A DNA stretch of 64,000 nt from GCA-2720865 sp047630275 (GCA_047630275.1 JBLHVN010000001.1:1798001-1862000); one strand, 5' to 3'. Shown: positions 8,102 through 16,699, numbered from the stretch's first letter. The notes: generated from the sequence alone by a model not told the origin. A program made the numbers and translations.

Positions 8102-9601
8102 CACACTTAGAAGTAATCCAAAGAAAAGGCTCAACATAAAGCCTCCAGGTCCTCCTGAGCCACCATCCATATCAACAGTTCCGCAGGCGCCGCCTTCATC
8201 ATCATATTGGGGAGTGATCCATGTATAGGTCTCAGGACCAGAATCACTTCCTAGAAATGGCTCACTAAAAACAAAGTCAGGATCCCCCACTGTGTTCATG
8301 GCCATGACCACTGCTGCTTCAGCGTCCAATAGTCCTTCACCGCAAATCGAGCTATCGCAATTACTACTAGGATCAAAGCTTCGAGCAGAATCAATGAGGA
8401 TTTGCCTTAGTTGAGAGTTTGATAGATCAGGATTTACTCCGGCCATCAAGGCAGCAACACCTGTCACATGAGGGGCTGCCATACTTGTTCCACTCATCTG
8501 CTTATAGTCTTCACTTGAAGGAGTCGTGGTCCCACTATTGATTGTAGACATGACCCCTACCCCGCCACCACCAGGAGCTGCTATATCAATAAACTCTCCA
8601 TAGTTAGAAAAGAAGCTTCTATTTTGCTCATGATCTGTTGAGGCCACAGTAACAACTCCTTTACAGTTCGCCGGGGAGTAATGATTAAAGTCAATATTCT
8701 GATTACTATTTCCCGCAGCGACAACAACTAAAGAGCCGGCCGCATTGGCCCCATCTACTGCTTCTTGCATCATGGCCGAACAAGATCCTCGCCCCCCAAG
8801 GCTAAGGTTGATCACGCGGGCCGGGTTTGGATTATTCGCCACTCCTGAAACCGGAAGACCTGCCGCCCACTTAATTCCATCAGCAATATCAGAGGCCCAG
8901 CCTCCGCACTTTCCAAGAACTCGAACCGGAACAATCTTGGCGTTAAAACTAATCCCTGCGACCCCAGTTCCATTTCCTGTCTTAGCAGCAATGGTTCCTG
9001 CCACATGAGTGCCATGCCAACTAGAGCTATGAAAGCTTCCATTATAACAAGGATCCCCTGCCGTGATCCAATCTCCTGGATCAGAGGGATCATTATCCCT
9101 AGAGTCCCCATCGTTAGACATAGAAGTGTCAGAGACAAGATCGGCCCCAAAGAGAATCTTTGAATTTAGATCTGAATGATTAGTGATCCCTGTATCAACA
9201 ACGGCCACCACGACTTCTTCCCCAAAGGTTAGATCCCACGCGGCCGGCAGGTTGATGCCACTTAAAGCGTCATGAGAATGCCACTGTGAAAACCAGAGCT
9301 GATCTTGAGTGGTTCCGTTATCCCCTGGTTCAAAGAAGTGGGCCATGGCCTTATCCTCAACAACCCATTCAATCTCGCTATCGCCTTCGAAGCGAGCTTT
9401 CGCTTCCTCTAGGGCACGGGCATCATCAAAAGAATGCACTTCTTTATCTGACACCTTGAAGGCCTCGCGCATGATTCCCCTCGCAGGGATCTTTCGCTTA
9501 ACAATAAGTCTGGGTTTCATGCCGCCCACAGCGGCCGAGGAATAAGAGGCCATGACCCATAAAAAAAGGCCAAGCCATGCATAGTAGCTTAAGTTCTTCA
9601 T
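8066..9601 (-). CDS. Exported subtilisin-family (S8) protease with C-terminal Gly-rich/hydrophobic sorting-like tail
   Basis: 511 residues. A signal peptide (ending near YSSAA) and an I9-like prodomain come first, closing with a segment around residues 65-95 that leads into WHSHDALSGINLPAAWD. The catalytic domain carries VAVVDTGITNHSDL (Asp), HGTHVAGTIAA (His), VVVAAGNS and SGTSMAAPHVTG (Ser). The last 39 residues have a distinct layout: CGTVDMDGG, a Gly/Pro-rich linker, a hydrophobic run beginning FMLSLFFGLLL, and a short basic end. This is the three-part form of C-terminal sorting signals (GlyGly-CTERM-like families) and suggests processing and surface anchoring; the exact family is inferred. 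The last 11 codons lie on the opposite strand of the dehydrogenase gene. Confidence 0.9.
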   Translation of the reverse strand: MKNLSYYAWLGLFLWVMASYSSAAVGGMKPRLIVKRKIPARGIMREAFKVSDKEVHSFDDARALEEAKARFEGDSEIEWVVEDKAMAHFFEPGDNGTTQDQLWFSQWHSHDALSGINLPAAWDLTFGEEVVVAVVDTGITNHSDLNSKILFGADLVSDTSMSNDGDSRDNDPSDPGDWITAGDPCYNGSFHSSSWHGTHVAGTIAAKTGNGTGVAGISFNAKIVPVRVLGKCGGWASDIADGIKWAAGLPVSGVANNPNPARVINLSLGGRGSCSAMMQEAVDGANAAGSLVVVAAGNSNQNIDFNHYSPANCKGVVTVASTDHEQNRSFFSNYGEFIDIAAPGGGGVGVMSTINSGTTTPSSEDYKQMSGTSMAAPHVTGVAALMAGVNPDLSNSQLRQILIDSARSFDPSSNCDSSICGEGLLDAEAAVVMAMNTVGDPDFVFSEPFLGSDSGPETYTWITPQYDDEGGACGTVDMDGGSGGPGGFMLSLFFGLLLSVLAPGLRVHKSW

Positions 9602-9790
9602 CGCTCTTCCTTGAGTGATACTTCTGAAGACATCCTTGTCTTCATACCTATTTATAAAGCAAGGACCGTGCCGGTATTTAAACTTAGAATTTCAATGATT
9701 TAGGGTGGCGGTAAGGTGGCCCTAGTGGAGTTTAGTCCCTGAGCGTTATAGGATGGTATTGATTAACCTAGTTGACCCCTAAAACGCAAA

Positions 9791-9813
9791 AAGCCCCCAA
9801 TCCTTGGGGGCTT
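9791..9813 (-). terminator. Strong hairpin terminator downstream of V8-like protease gene
   Basis: AAGCCCCCAA and TTGGGGGCTT form a 10-bp stem with a 3-nt loop. On the minus strand it is followed by TTTTTGCGTTTT. It is the second of two hairpins after the protease stop at 9880 and lies before the subtilase promoter region. Confidence 0.75.
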
Positions 9814-9837
9814 CTTTACATTCTCTGCATATAAAAG

Positions 9838-9864
9838 AAGAGGCGCTCTTATATGTCGCCTCTT
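9838..9864 (-). terminator. First hairpin after V8-like protease gene
   Basis: AAGAGGCG and CGCCTCTT (8-bp stem, 11-nt loop) begin 16 nt after the stop. CTTTTATAT follows on the minus strand. With the hairpin at 9791-9813 this gives tandem termination of the protease transcript. Confidence 0.55.
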
Positions 9865-9879
9865 ATTTTAACTTGTAGA

Positions 9880-10767
9880 TTATTTGTTGTTTTCTTCTAC
9901 TAGAGTCATTAGTGCTTTGATGTTTGTGATACGAGTCACATCTTCACCACGACAACCTTCGTTTGTACACTGCTTAGGAACTCTACATCCTCTAGTGCTA
10001 TCGTATACATAATCAGTTTCACCTCTAACAAGGATCCCTTCTACTGTACCCGTTTTTGAATCAAATACTGCTGATCCTGAGTTACCACCAAAAGTATCAA
10101 GGTTTGAGTTAAAGAACACTGGTCCGTTGTTATTTCTAACGACTGCACCAGCTGCGATCTTTGAAGGAAGACCTGTAGGATGTCCGATAACAACTAATTC
10201 TGTACCGTCAGCAACTTTTCCTGAAGTACGAACAGTAAGAGCGTCACGGTCATCAACATTTCTCTCTAGTCTGATAAGAGCGTAGTCATCTTTTGTTCCA
10301 CGGTTAAGATCTCTTTCGATGATCTCAACACACTTATATACTGAAGAAGTAGGCACTGCTTTAGCATCGTCGTCTGAAGTCTCAACTGCGAAGTCAAAAA
10401 CCCATGCGCTGTTCTTACAAGCAGACATGCTAGTGATACAATGTCCGGCCGTTACTAGAAGGTCTTTACCAACTAGGAAACCTGAACAATTAGCAGCAGT
10501 GATCTGATCAGCAAATTTAGCTGACTTACAGATTCCTCTTGAAGAAAGAGCTCCACCACTTACAGAAGTAGTTCCGTCTCCGTTATCTGTTAATTTTGAG
10601 TGTGAGATCATTGCAGCTGTTGATTTTGCAAGATCAAGGTGTAAAGCATTCGTTGCTTCAAATAGGTCTAGTCTATCGTCGTCTCCGTAAACTACTTTGT
10701 CTCCAGCCATTACTGAGAAACTTAGAGTCATTGAAACGAATAATGCTGAAATCGTCCTTAATGTCAT
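9880..10767 (-). CDS. Exported V8-like (chymotrypsin-fold) serine protease, paralogue 1
   Basis: 295 residues with a signal peptide ending near VMAG. The catalytic triad is His109 in TAGHC, Asp161 in DYALIRL and Ser230 in GGNSGSAV. The first residues after the signal peptide, KVVYGDDDR, resemble the mature N-terminus of glutamyl endopeptidases (V-I-G-x-D-D-R type), which suggests that it matures by signal-peptide cleavage with little or no propeptide. Cysteine pairs around the His loop (ANC...GHC...SAC) and in the C-terminal part suggest disulphides. AAAGGA precedes the ATG. Paralogues lie at 11365-12363 and 53718-54602. Substrate preference is unknown, and a digestive role in predation is inferred. 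Confidence 0.9.
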   Translation of the reverse strand: MTLRTISALFVSMTLSFSVMAGDKVVYGDDDRLDLFEATNALHLDLAKSTAAMISHSKLTDNGDGTTSVSGGALSSRGICKSAKFADQITAANCSGFLVGKDLLVTAGHCITSMSACKNSAWVFDFAVETSDDDAKAVPTSSVYKCVEIIERDLNRGTKDDYALIRLERNVDDRDALTVRTSGKVADGTELVVIGHPTGLPSKIAAGAVVRNNNGPVFFNSNLDTFGGNSGSAVFDSKTGTVEGILVRGETDYVYDSTRGCRVPKQCTNEGCRGEDVTRITNIKALMTLVEENNK

Positions 10768-10810
10768 TGAATTGTCCTTTTAGTTGTATTGCCGTTTTTT
10801 TCGTTGAGCC

Positions 10811-10839
10811 ATAAAACCAAAGTGCTAAGGTATTGCCAA
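10811..10839 (-). promoter_or_regulatory. Promoter of V8-like protease 1, with phased upstream repeats
   Basis: On the minus strand, TTGGCA (10834-10839) and TTTTAT (10811-10816) are 17 bp apart, predicting a leader of about 36 nt that includes the AAAGGA site. Directly upstream of the -35, TTGTAAG occurs twice with a 10-bp period (10840-10846 and 10850-10856). Farther upstream, ATGATTACA is repeated with an 11-bp period (10901-10909 and 10912-10920). The phased repeats look like sites for an activator; this is inferred. Confidence 0.5.
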
Positions 10840-10935
10840 CTTACAACTTCTTACAATGCAAGTCATAAAACTTTTGTGACGAAAATGAGGTATAAATTTA
10901 ATGATTACAATATGATTACACGACGCAACTAACGC

Positions 10936-11295
10936 CTAGTGACAGACTCGAAAGCGCCAAACTCTCCCATCAGGGTCTGATAACTCAAGCTCTTTATACA
11001 GATCATCTTCAAACTTTTCACTAAAGCTGCATTTTTCACCGTACCTATAATGAAGGAACTGGGCTTTTTGAGAAAGCTCTTCAAGGTCTTCAACTTGATT
11101 TACAGTTAAATCAAAAACAGTATTACCGCGGCTCTTTGTCTTGGCCCCGGGGACTACCTTAAATTCTATTGAATCGCTTTTTAAAAGGATTTCATTTGTG
11201 CCTATAGGGAGGATCTCAAGCTCGAGTAGCTCGGAGAGGTAACTGACAGTTGAGGGCACATCCTTTGCCTCTAGGGTGACTGTTCTAAAGTTCAT
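10936..11295 (-). CDS. VOC (glyoxalase/bleomycin-resistance) fold protein
   Basis: 119 residues from the ATG beginning MNFRTVTLEAKDV. The first beta-alpha unit (MNFRTVTLEAKDVPSTVSYL) and the closing ELSDPDGRVWRF are typical of the VOC superfamily; the Glu in LELSDPDG could be a metal ligand. No function can be assigned beyond the fold. There is no Shine-Dalgarno: a perfect TATAAT ends exactly 6 nt before this ATG, so a leaderless mRNA is likely. A longer in-frame reading upstream would run through the -10 box and the preceding terminator and is rejected. It lies between two V8-like protease genes but has its own promoter. Confidence 0.72.
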   Translation of the reverse strand: MNFRTVTLEAKDVPSTVSYLSELLELEILPIGTNEILLKSDSIEFKVVPGAKTKSRGNTVFDLTVNQVEDLEELSQKAQFLHYRYGEKCSFSEKFEDDLYKELELSDPDGRVWRFRVCH

Positions 11296-11301
11296 GATTT
11301 T

Positions 11302-11307
11302 ATTATA
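11302..11307 (-). promoter_or_regulatory. -10 box of a probable leaderless promoter (VOC gene)
   Basis: ATTATA on the plus strand reads TATAAT on the minus strand, 6 nt before the ATG at 11295. No good -35 is visible at 16-18 bp; TTGATG is 21 bp away. The box sits immediately after the T-run of the upstream terminator. Confidence 0.5.
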
Positions 11308-11310
11308 CGG

Positions 11311-11348
11311 GAAAAAAAGAAATCCTGCCATCAATGAATAATGGCAGG
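11311..11348 (-). terminator. Intrinsic terminator of V8-like protease 2
   Basis: CCTGCCAT and ATGGCAGG (8-bp stem, 9-nt loop, 11324-11348) are followed on the minus strand by ATTTCTTTTTTT. This is a classic rho-independent terminator 17 nt after the protease stop. Confidence 0.85.
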
Positions 11349-11364
11349 TCAAGAAAGTTAAGCT

Positions 11365-12363
11365 TTAGAAGTCTGTACAATCACCTGGGATAAACGGATT
11401 ACAATCAAGCTCACCGATTCCATCGAAAAGACCTGGCATTGAAAAAGGATTTTCCTCTTCTTCTACTTCAACTACAGGCTCAGCTGGAGTCATCCCTGGA
11501 ACGAGCTCTGGAATCACAGTAATCCTTGTTACGTCTTCTCCGCGGCACTCATCATCTTTACATTTAAATACTCTGTAGCAACCTGATTGTGAATCATAAG
11601 CATAATCAGTCTCCCCTCTTACAAGGATGCCTTCTACTGTACCCGTTTTTGCATTAAAGACGGCAGAACCTGAGTTGCCACCAAAGGTGTCTAAGTTGGC
11701 TTGAAAGAAAAAATCATTTTCATTCTTTCTCACATTAGCCCCACCTGCGATAATAGTTGGAAGTCCTGATGGATGTCCTATAACAACTAAGGGATCATTA
11801 TCTTCAATCTTTCCTTCAGTTCTAAATTTTAGGATGGGTCTATCAGTTACATCTCTATCTAATTCAATAAGAGCGTAATCATTATTACTAGCACGGCTTA
11901 AGGCGCGAGAGATGATCTTCTTACAACCATAAACATTGTCTGAATTAACAAAGAGCTGATCCTCGCCTTCAGAGATTAAGTCTTGTCTAAAATCAAAGAC
12001 CCATTTGTTATTAGCGCAAGCGAAGTCATCTTTAATACAATGACCTGCTGTTACTAATTTATTTTTTCCTACAAGAAACCCACTACAATTAGCGGCCGTC
12101 ATGACTTGGCTAAACTTCTCATCCTTACAGACCCTTTGAGTTTGCTCTAAGGTTCTTCCCTTTATAAGGGTCAATAACCCATCAAATTGAGTTTCTAACT
12201 TTGATGATGGAATCATCCCAGCAGTTCCTCGGGCCAAGTCTTTATAAATGGCCATTTCGCTTTCATTTAAATGGTCTCTATCATCGTTTCCGTAGATGAC
12301 CTTATCTGTAGCAAAGGCGTTTAAAGTGGCTAATAGGCTAATTGTTGTAATAAGTGTTTTCAT
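11365..12363 (-). CDS. Exported V8-like serine protease, paralogue 2, with acidic C-terminal extension
   Basis: 332 residues from the ATG preceded by GGGGAGAT; nine residues of in-frame upstream sequence would swallow that site. A signal peptide ends near NAFA, and DKVIYGNDDRD follows, matching the paralogue's N-terminal motif. The triad is visible as TAGHC (His), NDYALIEL (Asp) and GGNSGSAV (Ser). It is closely similar to the neighbouring 9880-10767 protein, including the C-terminal CRGEDVTRIT. It then adds about 45 residues that the paralogue lacks: a VEVEEEENP acidic linker and a Cys-containing end (LDCNPFIPGDCTDF). The extension might anchor or regulate the enzyme; nothing in it identifies a domain. 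Confidence 0.9.
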   Translation of the reverse strand: MKTLITTISLLATLNAFATDKVIYGNDDRDHLNESEMAIYKDLARGTAGMIPSSKLETQFDGLLTLIKGRTLEQTQRVCKDEKFSQVMTAANCSGFLVGKNKLVTAGHCIKDDFACANNKWVFDFRQDLISEGEDQLFVNSDNVYGCKKIISRALSRASNNDYALIELDRDVTDRPILKFRTEGKIEDNDPLVVIGHPSGLPTIIAGGANVRKNENDFFFQANLDTFGGNSGSAVFNAKTGTVEGILVRGETDYAYDSQSGCYRVFKCKDDECRGEDVTRITVIPELVPGMTPAEPVVEVEEEENPFSMPGLFDGIGELDCNPFIPGDCTDF

Positions 12364-12452
12364 ATATCTCCCCGATCTCTTGAGGCACACTATCTAATGA
12401 GGAGGAATATGCCAGCACATGACCCTTTGCATCTATAAGGAATACTCGGTTT

Positions 12453-13301
12453 TTAGCCAAATGTAAGATCTTGTTGGCCAAGTGTAAGAAAATGACCTAG
12501 TGCAACATCATGAACTCTTAAATAATAGGGATTTAGAGGGAGGTTTTCCTGCCAGTTTAAGAGGATGCCTAGGTGTAAGATCTCTGTAAAGATGGCCCTT
12601 TCATCTGTGAGTTTTTGTCCCGCTGACCTTAAAAATGACTTCTTTGAAAGGCCTAAAACCCATCCATTTTCAAAGCTAGCAACCAACTCAGGAAGCTTAA
12701 GGATAAGCTCCCAGTTTTGATTAAAATCCTTAGAGAAACCAAAGCAAGGATCTAAAAGAATCTTCTGATGAAAAGCTAGCTTTGCCAGACGACTTTCAAA
12801 AAAAGACCTTAAATCTAGTTCTTCTTCAAGATAATCCATATGATCACTTGTAAGCTCTCGCCTAGGGGCCAGGTTATGTGAGAGTACATAAGTGCAATCA
12901 GGGTACTCCTTTAGAGTTTCCTTTAAAGAAGGATCCACACTGCCGCTAACATCATTCCAAATAAGATTGGTCTTTGAATCAATTCTATAGATCTCTTCTG
13001 CTAGAGCCGAAAAAACAGCAGGCTTATAGGTATCAATACTGATTGTTCTTTTTAACTTTAAGATGTCTCCTAAAACAGGAAAGAGGTTCTCTTTAAAGCG
13101 CCCTAGTTCTAATTCTAAGGAGACCTTGTCATTAAAAGGCGCTGTTGACTCTGCTCCAAGATCGAAGCAGCTAGCCCCTAGCTTGGCCATCTTTTGGCAA
13201 TTTAAAAGAATTGTTTCAGGTGCAAGATTCTTACCCCCGTCTGAAAAAGAATTGGGGGTGATATTAATCACCCCCATCATCTTATAATTCATTTTTGACA
13301 T
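12453..13301 (-). CDS. folP: Dihydropteroate synthase
   Basis: 282 residues, matching FolP length. It condenses 6-hydroxymethyl-dihydropterin pyrophosphate with p-aminobenzoate in folate synthesis. The family motifs appear in order: GVINITPNSFSDGG, FDLGAESTAP, SIDTYKP, NDVSGS, DPCFGFSK, GLSKKSFL and RVHDV. Several are divergent (Cys replaces the usual Gly in DPGxGFxK, and Ala follows EST where Arg is common). It starts 4 nt after the ftsH stop, and the tilS-ftsH-folP order matches the conserved bacterial arrangement, which strengthens the call. Poor match to consensus could affect pABA-site geometry, but all core positions are present. Confidence 0.9.
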   Translation of the reverse strand: MSKMNYKMMGVINITPNSFSDGGKNLAPETILLNCQKMAKLGASCFDLGAESTAPFNDKVSLELELGRFKENLFPVLGDILKLKRTISIDTYKPAVFSALAEEIYRIDSKTNLIWNDVSGSVDPSLKETLKEYPDCTYVLSHNLAPRRELTSDHMDYLEEELDLRSFFESRLAKLAFHQKILLDPCFGFSKDFNQNWELILKLPELVASFENGWVLGLSKKSFLRSAGQKLTDERAIFTEILHLGILLNWQENLPLNPYYLRVHDVALGHFLTLGQQDLTFG

Positions 13302-13305
13302 TTAC

Positions 13306-15225
13306 TTAGGCCATAACAGGATCATCTGATGGATCCTTATCTGGTTTCTCTTCTTTTTTAGCAACTACTTCTTCTTTTTTATCTTCATCGCTGTCTTTTT
13401 TCTCTACTGTAAAGATTGGTTTGCCGATATCTTTACCATCTACAAGGTCTTGAACTTGATGCTTATCAAGAGTTTCCCAAACAATCAGTGCTTCAGAGAG
13501 TCTATCAAGAATATCTCTATGCTTGATTAAGATCTCTTTAGCCACTTCATAGTTTTCATCAACAATTCGTTTAACTTCTTGGTCAATCCTCTCAGCTGTT
13601 TCTTCAGAGTAATTCATCCCTTCAGTACCAGGGGCTGAAAAAGCTGTCTGGCTTGAACGATGAAACCTAAGTGGTCCAAGACGACTCATTCCCCAATCAC
13701 AAACCATCTTATGGGCCATAGAAGTGGCTACTTGAATATCATTTGAAGCCCCAGAAGTAACATCATCAAAGACAATCTCTTCTGCGCAACGACCACCCAT
13801 TAAGATAGCGATACGGTTAAGGGCGTAGTTTGTCGTCATAGATAAGCGGTCTTCTTTTGGAAGCTGCATAGTGATCCCAAGAGCTCCCCCACGAGGCATG
13901 ATTGATACCTTGTGAATAGGATCTGCTTCAGGGAGAAAGTGACCTACTAATGTATGCCCAGCTTCGTGAAAGGCCGTTAGCCTTTTTTCTTTATCACTGA
14001 TCACAAGAGACTTTCTCTCAGGTCCCATAAGAACTTTATCTTTTGCTGATTCAAAATCAACCATCTCTAGCTTCTTTTTATCATACCTAGCTGCATTCAA
14101 AGCTGCTTCGTTGACTAAGTTAGCAAGATCAGCACCCGTGAACCCAGGAGTTCCTTGGGCGATAGTTTGAAGTTCAACATCATCAGCAAGAGGGGTCTTC
14201 TTTGAGTGAACCTTTAAGATTCCAAGGCGTCCACGAACATCTGGTGGCCCCACCGTCACTCTTCTATCAAAACGACCTGGTCTTAAAAGAGCCGGGTCTA
14301 ATACATCAATTCTGTTAGTAGCGGCGATTAAGATCACCCCTTCATTTGACTCAAATCCATCCATCTCAACTAAGAGTTGGTTTAGAGTTTGCTCTCTCTC
14401 ATCGTGCCCACCGCCCATACCGGCGCCTCTATGCCTACCAACGGCATCGATCTCATCGATAAAGATAATACAAGGAGCGTGCTTCTTACCTTGCTCAAAT
14501 AAGTCTCTCACTCTCGAGGCACCAACACCTACAAACATCTCAACGAAGTCTGATCCTGAGATAGAGAAAAAAGGAACATCCGCTTCACCAGCAACGGCCC
14601 TAGCGAGAAGAGTCTTACCAGTCCCAGGAGGACCAACTAAGATAACCCCTTTTGGAATCTTCCCACCTAGAGAGGTGTATTTCTTTGGGTCTTTTAAAAA
14701 GTCAACGACTTCAACTAATTCTTCTTTTGCTTCTTCAACGCCTGAGACGTCAGAAAAAGTTACTTTCTTATCATTAGCAGAGAGCATCTTGGCCTTAGAC
14801 TTACCAAAGCTCATGGCCTTCCCCCCACCGGCTTGAATCTGGCGAAGGAAAAAATAGAAGATAACGATCAAGAGGATCATCGGCCCCCAGTTAACAAGCA
14901 GGCTTACAAAGAAGGTTTGCTTTTCTTCTTCTTCGTACTCAGGAGTGATTCCGTTTTCACGAAGGATCTTAAAAGTGACTTCACCAGTATCACCCGTTAA
15001 GTTAAAACTTCTTCCACTTTCGTAGTCAGTCATGAACTTACCGATGATTTCTTTCTTGCCTTTAAAAACTACTTTTTCAATCTTCTTAGTTTCTACGGCC
15101 TGGATGAATTCAGGATATGTGATTTTTTTACGTACTGTTTTTTGTTCAGAAGCGACTTTCGCTACTAAGGCCATCATCAAGATGACAACAATCCATAAGG
15201 TCAGAGTTTTCTGCTGCGGTTTCAT
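13306..15225 (-). CDS. ftsH: ATP-dependent zinc metalloprotease FtsH
   Basis: 639 residues from the ATG reading MKPQQKTLT, chosen because AAGGAAAA lies at proper distance; an ATG six codons upstream would include that site. Two transmembrane segments flank a small periplasmic domain (residues about 8-24 and 106-128). The AAA domain has GPPGTGKT (about 198-205), IIFIDEIDA and the second region of homology ending RPGRFDRRV. The protease domain has HEAGH and the later Asp-containing segment. It is a membrane-anchored hexamer that degrades unassembled membrane proteins and regulators. The C-terminal 45 residues are charged and repetitive (KKDSDEDKKEEVVAKKEEK). It is in an operon between tilS and folP. 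Confidence 0.97.
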   Translation of the reverse strand: MKPQQKTLTLWIVVILMMALVAKVASEQKTVRKKITYPEFIQAVETKKIEKVVFKGKKEIIGKFMTDYESGRSFNLTGDTGEVTFKILRENGITPEYEEEEKQTFFVSLLVNWGPMILLIVIFYFFLRQIQAGGGKAMSFGKSKAKMLSANDKKVTFSDVSGVEEAKEELVEVVDFLKDPKKYTSLGGKIPKGVILVGPPGTGKTLLARAVAGEADVPFFSISGSDFVEMFVGVGASRVRDLFEQGKKHAPCIIFIDEIDAVGRHRGAGMGGGHDEREQTLNQLLVEMDGFESNEGVILIAATNRIDVLDPALLRPGRFDRRVTVGPPDVRGRLGILKVHSKKTPLADDVELQTIAQGTPGFTGADLANLVNEAALNAARYDKKKLEMVDFESAKDKVLMGPERKSLVISDKEKRLTAFHEAGHTLVGHFLPEADPIHKVSIMPRGGALGITMQLPKEDRLSMTTNYALNRIAILMGGRCAEEIVFDDVTSGASNDIQVATSMAHKMVCDWGMSRLGPLRFHRSSQTAFSAPGTEGMNYSEETAERIDQEVKRIVDENYEVAKEILIKHRDILDRLSEALIVWETLDKHQVQDLVDGKDIGKPIFTVEKKDSDEDKKEEVVAKKEEKPDKDPSDDPVMA

Positions 15226-15293
15226 AGGCTTTTCCTTAAGCATTTAGTAATCAGCTATCTTCAATTCCCTGAAAATAACAATGGCTCTATTTT

Positions 15294-15333
15294 AAAACCT
15301 AGGGCCCTTCTTTACAAGATATCCCAAGGTTTT
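15294..15333 (-). promoter_or_regulatory. Imperfect hairpin between tilS and ftsH
   Basis: AAAACCTAGGG (15294-15304) and CCCAAGGTTTT (15323-15333) pair at 10 of 11 positions around an 18-nt loop, within the 97 bp between tilS and ftsH. AAAATAG rather than a T-run follows on the minus strand. It could be a processing or attenuation element that sets different levels of the two genes; this is weakly supported. Confidence 0.25.
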
Positions 15334-15340
15334 CCAGTAT

Positions 15341-16699
15341 TTAATCCTTCGTGTTCGCTGCTGTAGGCCATGAGTCTATCTTGATGAGCGGCAGCTCATA
15401 CTTGAGTCTTTTACCAGCATCTTTAGTCAATAAACGGGGAAGCTCCCCTATATAAAGGCCATTACGAAGGGCGAATGCGGTGCTCTGAGGAAGAAGCGGA
15501 TGCGGTCTCTTTCTGCTGGGCGGCAATCCAAGGGACTTCTCTTGCCCAGCTTTTATCCGAGTAAAGAAAAGAAAAGGAAAGGGATCTGTGTTCATGCGCC
15601 CGGCTAGGTTCTTCGTAGAAACATTAGGAATCTGCGAAGTTGTTGCTTTTCTTAATGAGTGAAGAAGTACCCGGTCTATTTCTTTGAAGGTCTTAACCTT
15701 ATCTCTTTGAATAAAATAAAGAGTACCCTGGCCCATATAACCAAAGACTCCACCTGAGAAAATAAAAGGACCCTGCTTCCCTCTGAACTGGGCACGGATC
15801 ATCTTATCGGCCTGAGACTGAAGCACCCCTCTTGGAGCGTCTGAGAGCTCTTTAACTATCTTTATAATTTCTTGTTTTGATCCTTTAAAATCATTCTTAT
15901 AATCTTCTCGGTAAAGGATCTTACCTCCAAAGTTATCGGCCTTAATCTTAAAATCAACCAGCTTTCTTTTGCCAAGCCTGGCGGCCCTTAACTTATAGGC
16001 CAAATCGTTCTGTCGGGAGACATAGTGGCGGATAAATCCTGGGAACCTCTTCTTTAATTTGGGTAAGATTTCATGGCGGATAAAGTTTCTTTCAAACCTT
16101 AATTCAAGATTTGTAGGGTCATTTACATAGGGAAGATCAAGGTCTTTGCAAAGCCCTTCGATCTGCGCCCTTGAAAGGCACATAAAAGGACGCACATAAG
16201 CCCCGTTGATAACAGGTATTCCAAGGCTTGGTTTCAAGCTCCCAGATTTAGACTGCATAAGGAGTGACCACTCAATAGAGTCATCGATATGATGACCTAA
16301 AAAAAGAGAATCACCTTTCTTTAAATGTGACTTAAATACCTTGTAACGCTCTTTTCTAGCGATATGTTCAAAATTACTTTTATAATGTGAGAGGTCTAGG
16401 ATCTCTATCTTAAGTGAGACTCCAATCCTGTAGCAAAACTCGGCCACTAGATCTTCTTCCTCATAATTAGCTTCTCGAGTTCCGTGATTAATATGTACCG
16501 CTTTAAGAGACTTAAGCCTTCCGTCTTGGACAAAGCGAGCCATGACCATCAATAGGAGGATGCTGTCGGCGCCACCAGAGACCGCAACTGCTGCCTCTTT
16601 GCTCTTAGGCCATAGATTACGCTCATCCATGAATTCACCCACATGGCGGCAAAGAGTTTTTAATCGGGGGTGGTTGTAAATTTGATCTAATTCTTCCAT
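15341..16699 (-). CDS. tilS: tRNA(Ile)-lysidine synthase
   Basis: 452 residues (E. coli TilS has 432). It attaches lysine to the wobble C of the CAU-anticodon tRNA-Ile2 using ATP. AVSGGADSILLL (PP-loop, SGGADS at 41-46), HINHGTREANYEEED, LFLGHHIDDSIEW and DLPYVNDPTNLELRFERNFIR are the N-type ATP-pyrophosphatase and tRNA-binding signatures. The C-terminal part is divergent and ends in a basic region. No Shine-Dalgarno is seen; a promoter with TATTAG 6 nt before the ATG suggests leaderless translation. It heads the tilS-ftsH-folP operon and is divergent from a CAT-anticodon tRNA. Confidence 0.92.
   Translation of the reverse strand: MEELDQIYNHPRLKTLCRHVGEFMDERNLWPKSKEAAVAVSGGADSILLLMVMARFVQDGRLKSLKAVHINHGTREANYEEEDLVAEFCYRIGVSLKIEILDLSHYKSNFEHIARKERYKVFKSHLKKGDSLFLGHHIDDSIEWSLLMQSKSGSLKPSLGIPVINGAYVRPFMCLSRAQIEGLCKDLDLPYVNDPTNLELRFERNFIRHEILPKLKKRFPGFIRHYVSRQNDLAYKLRAARLGKRKLVDFKIKADNFGGKILYREDYKNDFKGSKQEIIKIVKELSDAPRGVLQSQADKMIRAQFRGKQGPFIFSGGVFGYMGQGTLYFIQRDKVKTFKEIDRVLLHSLRKATTSQIPNVSTKNLAGRMNTDPFPFLFFTRIKAGQEKSLGLPPSRKRPHPLLPQSTAFALRNGLYIGELPRLLTKDAGKRLKYELPLIKIDSWPTAANTKD

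Noticed and set aside
8745..9150. Open frames of about 90-110 codons within the second subtilase
   Set aside because: They are shifted-frame or antisense shadows of the catalytic domain, whose motifs are all in the main frame.
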